A stretch of DNA of 64,000 bases from Avena insularis (lineage: Eukaryota; Streptophyta; Magnoliopsida; Poales; Poaceae): NCBI GenBank assembly GCA_023614405.1, contig JAJUPC010000039.1:1178001-1242000 (forward strand). The letters run 5' to 3'. The notes under the pieces were generated by a model. It saw only the letters and a program-made list of their open reading frames with translations. It had not been told where the DNA came from and searched no databases. The position numbers were made by a program, and so were the translations under genes. Of the stretch, positions 23,391 through 35,699 are shown piece by piece. Position 1 is the first letter of the stretch. Each line of letters begins with the position of its first letter.

Positions 23391-24274
23391 TTACACGCAT
23401 GGAAGAAGAAGCTAAATAGGATCTTCTAGACCGTATTCAAGACAACGCTGAAGCATGGGAGAATGATAAAGAAAGAAAGTCAGGTATAAAATTTTATTAT
23501 GAATGCATTGAATCTTTTATGGGAACCGATGACTTTCAGAATATTAGTAATGCATATGGTCTTGATTCTCAAAGTATTGCAACTTATTTTAAGGCTTTTG
23601 CTTCTTATATTGAAATTCCTAAAAAGAAATGGAAAAAGTATCATGAGCCATATAAAGATATTGTTAATTGTGTTCCTGCAAGAAATACTGAAGTTTATAC
23701 TGCTAATCATGTTTTACCTGAACCTTACATTGAGAAAATGCCTTTCCCACTTAAGATAAAGGAACATTCTATGACAGCTAGTATGGTTAATGAAAGTACA
23801 AATAAAGCTGTTGAACCTGATGAACAAATAGCTGATGAACCTGTAATAGCAAATGTGAAAGACTTTGTCACTAAATATGTAAAAGATGGACACACTATCA
23901 TCTGTAAGGATACTTCTAATATTGCTTCACAAAGTAGTGTTATTAGAGCTAGTGTCCATGTGTTTTCTGTTAGAATAAGTGATCATTGCTACAATGGTTC
24001 GAGTGATAGTTATATCGTTAAATTTATGCATGATACTGAAAGTTACTATGAGAGAGGGAAGACTGTTCTTATGCATCTCAATAATATTAAGTTTCCTCGT
24101 TTTATGCTGAAAGTCTTTATGTTGCACTTGTTTTGCCTTCCTATGCTAGCAGCCTCTGGTTTCAATAATTTATTTTCTTACAAAATTCCCTTGCATAGGA
24201 AGTAGGTTAGAATTAAACATGTGCATTTTTGCTTCTTGATGCTCTCTTTTACTTCAATTCATATTGTTATGTGA
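23391..24274 (+). pseudogene. A1 gag, 3' part
   Basis: It continues the gag cut at 4903 (TRMEEEAK...DLLDRIQDNAEAW). It has stops at about 23417 (Trp to TAG) and at 24203-24205 (Trp to TAG in HRKW). The A2-equivalent stop is the TGA at 24272-24274. The end of the frame carries the module YYERGK...FPRFMLKV shared with B. It cannot give a full product. Confidence 0.8.
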
Positions 24275-24325
24275 GCATCATTGAAATTATCATGCTCATC
24301 TTAATGGCTATAAAGAAAGAGCTTT

Positions 24326-24341
24326 TTGGGATACAACCCAA
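24326..24341 (+). promoter_or_regulatory. Conserved post-stop hairpin (A1)
   Basis: TTGGG-ATACAA-CCCAA, a perfect 5-bp stem about 50 nt after the ancestral gag stop. Confidence 0.5.
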
Positions 24342-25341
24342 GATATTTTTGCTTTTAGTTTGTTTTTTCTTATTTGAGTCTTGGAAGTTATTGCTTATGA
24401 AATAACCTCTCCTATTCCTTTCTGTTTGGTTTTTGGTGTCAGGATTAACGTCTAATGAGAGAGAAGTAAAATTTGGGGAAGTTGCTATCCCAAAATAGAT
24501 TTTTGTGCTTCACTATAAAAAAATCGTTAAAAATCCTAGAATGTCGTACTGATCTGTAATATTTTGTGCGCATGCCTTAGGTTATTATTAAACTTTCCTT
24601 AGTTTTGCACTTTTTGATTTGAGCAACAGAAGATTTTTGAAAAAAATGATCTTTACCTGCTGGTCTGTTTTGATAGATTTTTGCCATTCTTGCATTTGCC
24701 TCTTAAATCGATTTCCTTTTTGAATTCTTTTTTGGGCTTTCGAGAGGAGTTTTTTCATGTTCTTATGTTTTGATGGATTTTAGTTGAAATTGAACTTAAA
24801 AGGTTTATTACCTCGCACGCACTAATATTGCTAATGAGAATTGTTTGAAGTTTTGTGTGAAAGAAATTTTCAGGTTATAGGAGAAAATGGTGTAATAAGA
24901 TGGTTAATGGTTAAATGACTCAAACAATATGTTTAAGAAGATGCAGATATTGATATTATTCAAGCGGTGACTCCGGAAGAATTTATTAAATGCCAAAGCT
25001 CAGAGACCTATAGAGTCCGCTTTCGAATAGGTAACAGTTCTAGTAAGAAAAGGTCCGCGAAAAATCTGTCAGTTTATATTGTTGCAGTTTTTATCTAACA
25101 TGGAAAGCAATAAGTCGAAAAAGGGACGGAAACGGAGCTCGGATGGCTCACACCACCCCATGGCACGGGCCCACCTGGCCGCGCCACCAGGGGGTGTGGC
25201 CACCCCGGAGCCCGTCTCCGACCCGTTTTCTCCTAGTACTTTCCTTTTGTTGTTAAACTTTGTAATATATAATCCCCCGGATACCCCGAGGTTCGTATAT
25301 CGTGTCCTCGTTGTGTTTCCGTTTCGATCTGTTTCTGTTAG

Positions 25342-26856
25342 TGATACGTCCATTTTGCATCACTATTCTATATCATAATTCACTGTTATTCATTGATATA
25401 TTTCATATTAAGAGATGACACGTATGTAATTTCACCTGTTTTTGCATGATTGAAGACTTTTGGAGCATGGACCGCTGTAGTAAGGATTCTGATGGAAAAG
25501 GTGCTGTTTGGAGGCAAAATTCGCGAAGATCAGAAAATACAGGAAAATATATGGAAAATCCTATTTTTCCAGAAGACGAAGGATGCCAGAAGAGGGAGTG
25601 GAGATGGGCCATAGGAGGCCCACACCACCCCTGGTGCGGGCCACCCTAGGCCGCGCCACCAGGTGGTGTGGCCGCCCTGGCCCACCTCTGGCTCTCCCCT
25701 CTGGCGTATATATTCCTCCCGAAACTCTAAGACTCGGAGAGCGACCACAGAAAGATTCCGCCGCCTCTGCAGGGCGGAAAACACCGAGAGAGAAAGATCT
25801 CTTCGATAGACAGATTTTTGCCGAAGGAATTCCTTCCCGGAGAGGGGAGATCATCGCCATCAACACCACCATCAAGTTGGACTTCATTGGGATCATCATC
25901 ATCATCATCACCACCATCATCACCTTCAGCACCCTCATCACCATCTCCATATTGTTGTAACAATTGGGTTGAATCTTGCATAGTTCATAGGGGAAACTTT
26001 CCCGGTGTTGATTACTCTTTGTAGTTGATGCTATTGAGTGAATCATTGAATTATTGTTTATGTTCAGATTGTTATACATCATTATTCCATCTCTGATCAT
26101 GATCCATATGATGTCTTGTGAGTAGTTCGTTTTGTTCTTAAGGACATGGGAGAAGTCATGTAGTTAGTAGTGGAGTTGTGTTGAGAAAGATTCAATAGTT
26201 TGATATTTAAGTTGTGGTGTACTTCTTCTAGTGGTGTCATGTGAACGTCGACTACATGACACTTCACCTATATGGTCCTAGGGGAATGCATTGTGTATTT
26301 GGCTACTAATCGTAGGAGTTGCCGGAGTGACAGAAACCTGAACCTCCGTTAGGAAACCATTGCACAAGGGACATAAGGGTCTTAGAGTTTAAAGCTGTGG
26401 TTAAGTCTCTACCTTAATTACTTTATTGTACTTACGGATGTTTGCAAGGGGTATAATCACAAGTATGTATTAGTCCTAGGAAGGTTGGTACATTAGCACA
26501 GGTTCACCCACACAACACTTAGCAAGCTAAAGAAAATTAATCAACTATATGAAGCGAAAGCACTTGACAGTCTTCCCATGTGTCCTCGAGAACGTTTGGT
26601 CATCTTAAGTAATACAACCGGCTTGTCCTTTGCTGCATAAAGGATTGGGCCACTTGCTGCACTTATTCCTACTGTCTTTTATTTACTGGTACTTTGTTTA
26701 CTTGTTTTATCAAAAAACCCAAAAAATCCGTTCGCTAAGTATTTGCAGAGAACTCCTGATCCATACCACTGGCCAGCACCTTCTGCTCCTCGTTGGGTTC
26801 GACACTCTTACTTATCGAAAATACTGCGATACACCCCCTGTACTTGTGGGTCATCA
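25342..26856 (+). repeat. 5' LTR of A2
   Basis: It starts TGATACGTCCATTTTGCATC and ends GTGGGTCATCA. It contains a (CAT/ATC)n-rich stretch near 25850-25960. The mate is 31651-33157. Confidence 0.93.
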
Positions 26857-26867
26857 AGACTATTTTC

Positions 26868-26885
26868 TGGCGCTGTTGCCGGGGA
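26868..26885 (+). other. tRNA-Asp primer-binding site of A2
   Basis: TGGCGCTGTTGCCGGGGA, one mismatch to the tRNA-Asp complement, 11 nt after the LTR end. Confidence 0.8.
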
Positions 26886-26970
26886 GTGAAGCGCTATTGG
26901 AGAGTGGAACTGGTAAAGGAAACTTCTACTGTGAGTATTGTTTACTTCTGGTAGTTGCTTTATTTTTGTT

Positions 26971-28414
26971 ATGGATAAATCGCTGAGTTTCTTATTTGGT
27001 AATGCTACTACCACTGCTAAGGTAGTAGATAAGCCACCACCTGCTGAGAATCATACTTTTAAAATACCTACAAGAATTATTGATCTTGTTATGGATAACT
27101 ACTATGTTCGGGATGGAACTGCATCCCGGTGATCATTTACTCTTTATACACGAATTGTGCGGGTTGTTCAAGTGTGCAGGTATCACTACAGATCAAGTTA
27201 AGAAGAAGTTATTCTCATTATCACTAAAAGGAAGAGCTGAGGAATGGTATAAGCTGCTGAAGAATGGTCAAGCTCTTGAATGGGAGGAAATAATACCTCT
27301 CTTTTATTCAAAGTTTTATCCTCCTAGTGAGATTCATAAAGATCGGAATCAACTATACAACTTTTGGCCTCTTGATGGAGAGAGTACAACTCAAGCTTGG
27401 GGGAGATTGAAGTTACTAATGCTCAAATGTCCCATTCATGAGCTCCCCAATAATATTATTATCAATAACTTCTATGCAAGGCTCCCTCTACATGACAAGG
27501 ATTTATTGGATGCTTCTTGTGCTAGATCATTCACTCGCATGGAAGAAGAAGCTAAATGGGATCTTCTAGACCGTATTCAAGACAATGCTGAAGCTTGGGA
27601 GAATGACAAAGGTAGAAAGTCAGGTATAAATTACGATTATGAATGCATTGAATCTTTTATGGGAACTGATGACTTTCAAAATATTAAAAATGCTTATGGT
27701 CTAGACTCTCAAGCTATTGCTTCTTATTTTAAGGCTTTTGCTTCCTACATTGAAGTGCCTAAAAAGAAGTGGAATAAGTATCATGAACCTTATAAAGATA
27801 TTGTTAAGAGTGTTACTGCAAGAAATACTGAAGTTTATACTGCTAATCATATTTTACCCGAACCTTACATTGAGAAAATGCCTTTCCTAGTTAAGATAAA
27901 GGAACATTCTATGATAGCTAGTATGTTTAATGAAAGTACGAATGAAGTTGTTGAACCTGATAACCAAATGGTTGATGAACCTATAATAGCAAATGTGAAA
28001 GACTTTGTTACTAAATATGAAGAAGAGGGACACCCTATCCGTTGTAAGGATACCTCTGATATTGTCTCACAAAGTAGTGTTATGAGAGCTAGTATTCCTG
28101 TGTTTTCTGTTAGAATAAGTGATCATTGCTACGATGGTCCTTATGATAGCTATATTGTTAAGTTTATGCATGATACTGAAAGTTATTATGAGAGAGGGAA
28201 AAGTGTTCTTATGTATCTCAATAATATCAAGTTTCCTCGTTTTATGTTGAAAGTTTTTATGTTGCACTTCTTTTGCCTTCTTATGCAAGTAGCCTCTGGT
28301 TTCAACAACTTGTTTGTTTACAAAATTCCCTTGCATAGGAAGTGGGTTAGACTTAAATGTGTGTATTTTTGCTTCTTAATGCTCTCTTTCACTTCAATTC
28401 ATATTCCTATGTGA
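26971..28414 (+). pseudogene. A2 gag-type gene with one frameshift
   Basis: The frame starts at ATG 26971 (MDKSLSFLFGNATTTAK). By comparison with A1, two bases are missing near 27120, which shifts the frame; the rest is open to TGA 28412-28414 (continuous ORF 27080-28414). A retrotransposon gag domain is seen around LKGRAEEWYKLL and EIIPLFYSKFYPP, but there is no CCHC zinc knuckle. After a charged middle part, the C-terminus carries the module TESYYERGK...HRKWVRLK shared with element B. Apart from the frameshift it is the best preserved gag of the window. Confidence 0.85.
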
Positions 28415-28465
28415 GCATCTTCAAAATTATCTTGCCCATCTTAATGGCTATAAAGAAAGAGCTTT

Positions 28466-28481
28466 TTGGGAGACAACCCAA
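28466..28481 (+). promoter_or_regulatory. Conserved post-stop hairpin (A2)
   Basis: TTGGG-AGACAA-CCCAA, a perfect stem 51 nt after the gag stop, preceded by TAAAGAAAGAGC as in A1. Confidence 0.5.
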
Positions 28482-29476
28482 TTTATTTTTGCTTTTAGTT
28501 TGTTTTTGTTTCTTTGAGTATTGGAAGTTATTACTTTGGTAATAACTGCTCCTTATCCGTTTTGTTTGGTTTTTGTGTCAAGATCAACCTCTAATGAGAG
28601 AAAAGTAAGATTTGGGGAAGTTGCTGTCCCGAAACAGATTTTTGTGTTTCACCGTAAAAATTCGTGAGAGATCTCTGTCTTTCGTATTGAGCTATAATTT
28701 TGTGTGCTTCTGACCCAGGTTGTTATTTAACTTTCGTTAGTTTTGCACTTTTTGATTTGAGCAACAGAAGATTTTCGAAAAAATTGATCTTTACCTGCTG
28801 GTCTGTTTTGACAGATTTTGTCACTCTTGCATTTGCTTCTTTAATCGATTTACTTTTTGGATTCTTTTTGGGTTTTCGGAAGGAGTTGCTACAGTAGCTT
28901 ATGTTTTTATGGTTTTCAGTTGAAATTGAGCTCAAAGGTTTTATCACTTCATTTATACTAATGTTGCTAATGAGAACTGTGTGAAAGAAATTTCCAGGTA
29001 GTGGAGTTAATGGTGTAATAAGGAAGTGAAAGGTTTCATGACAAGCAATAAGAGTATGAAGATGAAGATATTGATGTTATTCAAGTGGTGACTCCGGAAG
29101 AATCTACTAGATGCCAAATTCAGAGACCTGCAGAGCCCGTTTTCAAATAGGTAACAGTTCTGGTAAGAAAAGTTCCGCGAAAATACTATCCAACTATATT
29201 TTTGCAGTTTTTAGTCAATAAGGAAATCTACGAAGCGAAAAAGGGACGGAAACGGAGCCAGAGTGGCTCACACCACCATGTGGCGTGGGCCCACCCTGGC
29301 CTCGCCACCAGGTGGTGAGTCCACCCCGGACTCCGCCTCCGACTCGTTTTCTCCCAGTACCTTCCTTTTGATATGAAACTTCATAATATATAACCCCGGA
29401 TCCCCCGAGGTTCGTATATCGTGTTTTCGTTTCGATCTGTTTCTGCCAGGAACTATCTTTGAAGCTTAGAAGTACA

Positions 29477-29731
29477 ATGGTGTCTGCCAAGGATAAGGGA
29501 AATGAGCCTATGGAGGAAGATCTCCAAGACCCCAAGCAGGGGCTGGTACCTTTAGTTACTTTCCCTGCATCAACGGAAGCTCTACCAGTCACTAAGGAGT
29601 TCTGCGATAAGTATCGAGATTTGAGGAGGAAGGTGGACATGCTTCAATGGGAGAATAATAGACTTCGCAAGATGCTGGAAGATTTCCTCACGTCAACTAG
29701 GAAAATATTACCACCACCACCAAAGGAGTAA
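29477..29731 (+). CDS. A2 second ORF, short coiled-coil protein
   Basis: About 84 residues starting MVSAKDKGNEPMEEDLQDPK. A likely coiled coil lies in the second half (KYRDLRRKVDMLQWENNRLR), followed by a proline run. The A1 homologue shares the first 20 residues but differs in the middle. Its place, about 1 kb after gag and before the internal polypurine-like tract, is the same in both. The function is unknown. Confidence 0.5.
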   Translation: MVSAKDKGNEPMEEDLQDPKQGLVPLVTFPASTEALPVTKEFCDKYRDLRRKVDMLQWENNRLRKMLEDFLTSTRKILPPPPKE

Positions 29732-29767
29732 TTCGTCATCAGGTTTGGCATCCCCTTGGTTTGTTCC

Positions 29768-29781
29768 AAGATTGGGGGAGT
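29768..29781 (+). promoter_or_regulatory. Internal polypurine-like tract of A2
   Basis: AAGATTGGGGGAGT is one base different from the A2 3' polypurine tract AAGCTTGGGGGAGT at 31637. It is enclosed in an inverted repeat GGCATCCCC...GGGGGAGTGCC. Confidence 0.45.
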
Positions 29782-31612
29782 GCCGCGGTATCACATCACT
29801 ATCTTCTATCTTTTTACCTTTTTAGTAGAGTCATATCATGAATAGAGAAGTTACTATGTAGTATGGTTTGAATTATGGAAGTGTCCCCTCTCTCGTTAGA
29901 TATGTATCCCTTGGTGTGAGTTGCCATTATGGAATATTAATGAGAAGTTCTATCATTCACTCTTTTTCATAGCTTATATTAGTTTACAATTCGTGCTTAT
30001 ATGATTGATCTTGTTATTAGTATTGGTATCACTTTGGGATCATTGAGTTAATTTAGTTGGTTTTGGCAAACCTGGCTCGGTCAGTAGCAACACTATTTTT
30101 GAGAGTTCAAAGAAAAGATAGAAGTACTCTAAAGAAAAATAATTTCATCATCTTTCTTTCTTGATTTGCTCATAAGTCTAGTATTCTCTAGTTAAGATCT
30201 TTTGTGCTTCCAAGGAAGATTGCATGTTTGTCTTTATCACTTGTATGTTTGATTGTTTCCTTCAACTCTTGTACTTGCTACCCAGCCTTGCTAGCCAAAA
30301 ACCTGTACTGAGAGGGAATTCTTCTAGTGCACCCACTTCCTTTAAACCAAAACCTATGCCATTTGTGTCCACCACACCTACCTATTAGCATTATTGCTAT
30401 TCCAAGTAAATTCTTATTTTATCTACCTCCCAAATTAAACTTGTTATGTGAAAATTAGTGATTAAAGCTCTCATGAACTTGATGGCACACTTTACTTTTC
30501 TTGCATTTAATAAACTTGAACCATTGGGTCCTTCTTTGTTGCGTATATGCTTGCGCTTTATGAGTTGAAGTTAGCAGAACCATGTATCATGGGGAACGCT
30601 TTCAACACTGCCATGGTACTTTGTACCTAGTTGATATCATGATTCTTTTGCCTATGGATCCCGGCGGTGTGAAATAAAAGTGGAACTTGTAAGATCATGG
30701 AGTTTATATGTGTGTTAGAGAAACGCCTGGGCCGCTAGCCTAAGCCATGCCTAATCATGGTGGAAACTTGCAGCATAACTATAGTGAGCATTCTATGAAG
30801 CATCCTCAATAAAAACCTATGCAAATAGCAAATAAAATGATCACTGAGATGCTCACTGTCTGCTTGCCTTGTCATTTTGATTATGGGATAGCTCCTGTGT
30901 CATGTGCAAGGGGTACCCTGTTGGCGGTTCTCAATGATACACATGTATTTACAATGACAAGAGCTTACTCGTGACTAAAGTTGAGTAGCATGAGGTTCGG
31001 TACTCATGAGTAAGGGCATGAGATTTCAACTTATAACTTGTCAAGCATATCCTCTTAGTTGTGTCACTTTAACCTTAATCACCAAAAGATGCCTATGATA
31101 GGGGCAATGAGAGCTAAAAGCTAGTAAGTATCATAATTTTTGGGAGCTCTTTATGAGACTTGCAATCCCTGCTTCCCTCTACGAAGGGCCTTTCTTTTAC
31201 TTTTTAGTTGAGTCAGTAAACCTATTCCCTTCTATCTCAGCAAGTATTTTGAGTTGTTGTGTTTCATTCATTCATATGATGATTTATTCAATCATGTTTC
31301 TTATGTTCCTTTTTTTGCACATTGCTCTTATCTTGATGTTTACTACTTTGAAAGCTATCATTGAAAACCAGTTATTTGTGAACTCCAGCAAATTATCAAC
31401 TATTCTTCGACCAAGAGCTAAGTTTGTTGTTACCAATTATGATTTACTTGATGTATCTTTATTGTGTTTCCTTTACTTATTGCAAGTAAGTTATATAATA
31501 GTGAGTTTTCTTCTATTATGATCTATGTATTGATGAATGTGATGCTTCCTGTCCGTATTCTTTTATCGACTCTTCACTCCATAAACCTGAGGCCTTGTTT
31601 ATTGAGCTCAGT

Positions 31613-31650
31613 TTCGCTTGGGGACAAGCGAAGTCTAAGCTTGGGGGAGT
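31613..31650 (+). other. Hairpin and polypurine tract of A2
   Basis: A perfect hairpin, TTCGCTT-GGGGAC-AAGCGAA (31613-31632), stands directly before the polypurine tract AAGCTTGGGGGAGT (31637-31650), which abuts the 3' LTR. Confidence 0.7.
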
Positions 31651-33157
31651 TGATACGTCCATTTTGCATCACTATTCTATATCATAATTCACTGTTATTC
31701 ATTGATATATTTCATATTAAGGGATGATACTTATGTAATTTCACCTGTTTTTGCATGATTGATGACTTTTGGAGCATGGACCGCTGTAGTCAGGATTCTG
31801 ATGGAAAAGGTGCTGTTTGGAGGCAAAATTCGTGAAGATTAGAAAATCCGGGAAAATATACGGAAAATCCTATTTTTCCAGAAGACGAGGGATGCCAAAA
31901 GAGGGAGTGGAGATAGGCCACAGGGGGCCCACACCACCCCCTGGCGCGGGCCACCCTAGGCCGCGCCACCAGGTGGTGTGGCCGCCCTGGCCCACCTTTG
32001 GCTCTCCCCTCTGGCGTATATATTCCTCCCGAAACCCTAAGACTCGGAGAGCGACCATAGAAATATTCCGCCGCCTCTGCGGGGCAGAAAACACCGAGAG
32101 AGAAAGATCTCTCCGGCAGACAGATTTCTGCCGGGGGAATTCCTCCCCGGAGAGGGGAGATCGTCGCCATCAACACCACCATCAAGCTGGACTTCATTGG
32201 GATCATCATCACCACCATCATCACCATCAGCACCCTCATCACCATCTCCATATTGCTGTAACAATTGGGTTGAATCTTGCATAGTTCATAGGGGAAACTT
32301 TCCTGGTGTTGATTACTCTTTGTAGTTGATGTTATTGAGTGAACCATTGAATTATTGTTTATGTTCAGATTGTTATACATCATTATTCCATCTCTGATCA
32401 TGATCCATATGATGTCTTGTGAGTAGTTCGTTTTATTCTTGAGGACATGGGAGAAGTCATGTTGTTGGTAGTGGAGTTGTGTTGAGAAAGATTCAATAGT
32501 TTGATATTTAAGTTGTGGTGTACTTCTTCTAGTGGTGTCATGTGAACGTCGACTACATGACACTTCACCTATATGGGCCTAGGGGAATGCATTGTGTATT
32601 TGGCTACTAATCGTAGGGGTTGCCGAAGTGACAGAAACCTGAACCCCCGTTAGGAAACCATTGCACAAGGGACGCAAGGGTCTTAGAGTTTAAAGTTGTG
32701 GTTAGGTCTCTACCTTAATTACTTTCTTGTACTTACAGATGTTTGCAAGGGGTATAATCACAAGTATGTATTAGTCCTAGGAAGGTCGGTACATTAGCAC
32801 AGGTTCACCCACACGACACTTAGCAAGCTAAAGAAGATTAATCAACTATATGAAGCGAAAATACTTGACAGTCTTCCCATGTGTCCTCGAGAACGTTTGG
32901 TCATCTTAAGTAATACAACCGGCTTGTCCTTTGCTGCATAAAGGATTGGGCCACTTGCTGCATTTATTCCTACTATCTTTTATTTACTGGTAATTTGTTT
33001 ACTTGCTTTATCAAAAACCCCTAAAAATCCGTTCGCTAAGTATTTGAAGAGAACTCCTGATCCATACCACTAGCCAGCACCTTCTGCTCCTTGTTGGGTT
33101 CGACACTCTTACTTATCGAAAATACTGCGATACACCCCCTATACTTGTGGGTCATCA
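31651..33157 (+). repeat. 3' LTR of A2
   Basis: 1,507 bp, mate of 25342-26856, ending TCATCA against GTTAG at 33158. Confidence 0.93.
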
Positions 33158-33188
33158 GTTAGGAACTATTCTTAAGTTTAGAGGCACG

Positions 33189-33836
33189 ATGGTCTCCGCC
33201 AATGACAAGGGCAAGGAGCCTACGGAGGATGATCTCCAAGACCCCAAGGAGGGGGAGGATATCGAGAGTGAAGTTGAAGAGGAGGGAAAGGAAGACCAGC
33301 ATCCGCACACCAGCACCACCATTGCAAACATTGGAGTGGTGGCAAATCCCACCAAGTTCAAGAGGACTTCACGGATATCCACTGGAGGGAAGACTCCGCG
33401 TCATTGCTTGGCTTCACGGTCACCTTCTCCACGCACCAAGAATCCCTTCCATACCCTTATACATGATCATAAATTCCAAAATATGCCCAAGGAAAAATTA
33501 CCCTCCAATTGGGATATGCCTCATTCTAATCACGGAGGAAAAGAATACTTCAAGGAGGAAGAGTGGGGAAAGAATCACAAGAGCTGGGATTCACAGCCCG
33601 ACATGATCATGAACCGCATTGAGCACAATTCGGAGTTGATTCGTACTCTCATCTTCGAGATTGAGGACTTGAGGGAATTGATTAAAAGCTCATCGAGAGA
33701 ACACCACCACCACCGAAGGAGTAATTCGTCATCAGGTTTTGGCATCCCCTTGGTTTGTTCCAAGCTTGGGGGAGTGCCGTGGTATCATATCACTATCTTT
33801 TATCTTTTTATCTTTTTAAGTAGAGTCATATCATGA
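33189..33836 (+). CDS. A1 second ORF
   Basis: About 215 residues, starting MVSANDKGKEPTEDDLQDPK like the A2 ORF. It continues with a strongly acidic stretch (DIESEVEEEGKEDQ), a basic/Ser-rich stretch and a possible helix (RIEHNSELIRTLIFEIEDL), then His-rich and hydrophobic residues encoded across the internal polypurine-like tract (33762-33775), where the frame is probably past its true end. The A2 insertion lies about 27 bp upstream of this ATG, between it and the gag part. The function is unknown. Confidence 0.5.
   Translation: MVSANDKGKEPTEDDLQDPKEGEDIESEVEEEGKEDQHPHTSTTIANIGVVANPTKFKRTSRISTGGKTPRHCLASRSPSPRTKNPFHTLIHDHKFQNMPKEKLPSNWDMPHSNHGGKEYFKEEEWGKNHKSWDSQPDMIMNRIEHNSELIRTLIFEIEDLRELIKSSSREHHHHRRSNSSSGFGIPLVCSKLGGVPWYHITIFYLFIFLSRVIS
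33762..33775 (+). promoter_or_regulatory. Internal polypurine-like tract of A1
   Basis: AAGCTTGGGGGAGT, identical to the intact A2 3' polypurine tract. The A1 3' tract itself has mutated (35685-35699). Confidence 0.5.
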
Positions 33837-35660
33837 ATAGAGAAGTTATCATATAGGATGGTTTGCATTATGGAAGTATCTTTCCTCTCGTTAGTTATCT
33901 ATGTATCCCTTGGTGTGAGTTGCCGTTATGGAATATTAATGAGAAGTTTTATCATTTACTCTTTTGCACATCTTATATTAGTTTTCAAATTTCTATTATA
34001 TGATTGATCTTGTTGTTAGTATTGGTATCACTTTGGGATCATTAAGTAAATTTAGTTGGTTTTGGCAAACCTGGCTCGGTCAGTAGCAACACTATTATGA
34101 GAACTGAATGAAAAAGATAAAAGTACTCTTAAGAAATATAATTTCATCATTTTTCTTTCTTGATTGGCTCATAAGCTCAGTATTCTCTAGATAAGATCTT
34201 TTGTGTTTCCAAGGAAGATTGCATGTTTGTTTTTATCACTTGTATGTTTGTTTGTTTCCTTCAATTCTTATGCTTGCTACCCAGCCTTGCTAGCCTAAAA
34301 CTTGTACTGAGAGGGAATGCTTCTCATGCATCCAATCCTTAAACCAAAACCTATGCCATTTGTGTCCACCATACCTACCTATTAGCATTATTGCTATTCT
34401 AAGTAAATTCATGTTTTTATCTACCTTCCGAATTAAACTTGTTATGTGAAAATTAGTGATTAAAGCTCTCACGAACTTGAAGGCACACTTTAATTTTCTT
34501 GCACTTAATAAACTTGAACCATTGTGCCCATCTATATTGCGTATATGCTTGCGCTTTGTAAGTTGTGAATTAGCAGAACCATGTTACCATGGGGAACACT
34601 TTCAACCTTGCACTTTATTTAGTTGATATCATGTTCTTTTGCTTATAGATCCCGACAGTGTGAAATGAAAGGGGAGCTTGTAAGGCTCATGGAGTTCGTA
34701 TATGTGTTAGAGAAACGCTTGGGTGGCTGGTCTAAGCCATGCCTAATCATGGTGGAAACCTGCAGCGTAACCATAGTGAGTAATCTATGAAGCATCCTCT
34801 ATATAAAAAAACCCCTATGCAAATAGGAAAGAAAAAAGAAAAAAAGAGAAAAAAGAGAGCCTATGCAAATAGGAAATAAAAGGATTGCTGAGATGCTCAT
34901 TGTTTGCTTGCCTTATCATTTTTATATAGGGAATCTTCCGTATCATCGGGCAAGGGGTACCCCGTTGGCGGTTCTCTATGATACACATGTACTTACAATA
35001 ACAAGAACTTACCTGTGACTAAACTTGAGTAGCATGAGGAACGGTACTCGTAAGTAAGGGGCATGAGATTTTCAGCTTATAACTTGTCAAGCATATCCTC
35101 ATATTGGATCACTTTAACCTTAATCATCTAAAGATGCTTATGATAGGGGCAATGAGAGCTAAAAGCTAATAAGTACCATAATTTTTGGAAGCTCTTTATG
35201 AAACTTGAAATCCCTTCTTCCCTCTGCGAAGGGCCTATCTTTTACTTTTTAGTTGAGTCAGTAAACCTATTCCTTTCTATCTCAAGCAAGTATTTTGAGT
35301 TGTTGTGTTTCATCCATTCATATGATGATTTATTCAATCATGTTTTTTATGTTCCTTGTTTTGCACACTACTCTTATCTTAGTTAATATTACTTTGAAAT
35401 CTATCATTGAAAACTCCATTATGTTTGAACTCCTGCAAATTGTGAACTATTCTTTGACCAAGAGCAAAGTTTGCCATTACCAATTATGATTTACTTTGTG
35501 TATCTTTATTGTGTTTCCTTTTCCTATTGCAAGTTAAGTTATATAATAGTGAGCTGTCTTCTATTATGATCTGTGTATTGATGAATGTGATGCTTCTTGT
35601 TCGTATTCTTTCATCGACACTTCACTCCATAAACCAGAGGTCATGTTTATTAAGCTTGTT

Positions 35661-35699
35661 TTCGCTTGGGGACAAGCGAAGTCTAATCTTGAGGGGAGT
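35661..35699 (+). other. Hairpin and degraded polypurine tract of A1
   Basis: The same perfect hairpin as in A2 (TTCGCTT / AAGCGAA, 35661-35680) is followed by AATCTTGAGGGGAGT, an altered polypurine tract, directly before the LTR. Confidence 0.65.

Larger units (their letters stand above)
25342..33157 (+). mobile_element. Gypsy-type LTR element A2 (pol-less), complete
   Basis: A 7.8-kb second member of the A family inserted into A1. The perfect duplication is GTTAG (25337-25341 and 33158-33162). It has LTRs of 1,515 and 1,507 bp, a tRNA-Asp primer site, a gag-type gene with a frameshift, a hairpin, a small second ORF, an internal polypurine-like tract and a terminal polypurine tract. No pol domains are seen, so it would depend on proteins from another element. 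Confidence 0.92.

Noticed and set aside
25818..26100. His/Ser/Asp-rich repeats resembling metal-binding proteins
   Set aside because: They are translations of the (CAT/ATC)n-rich stretch inside A-family LTRs, also at 31790-32284 and 36085-36341.
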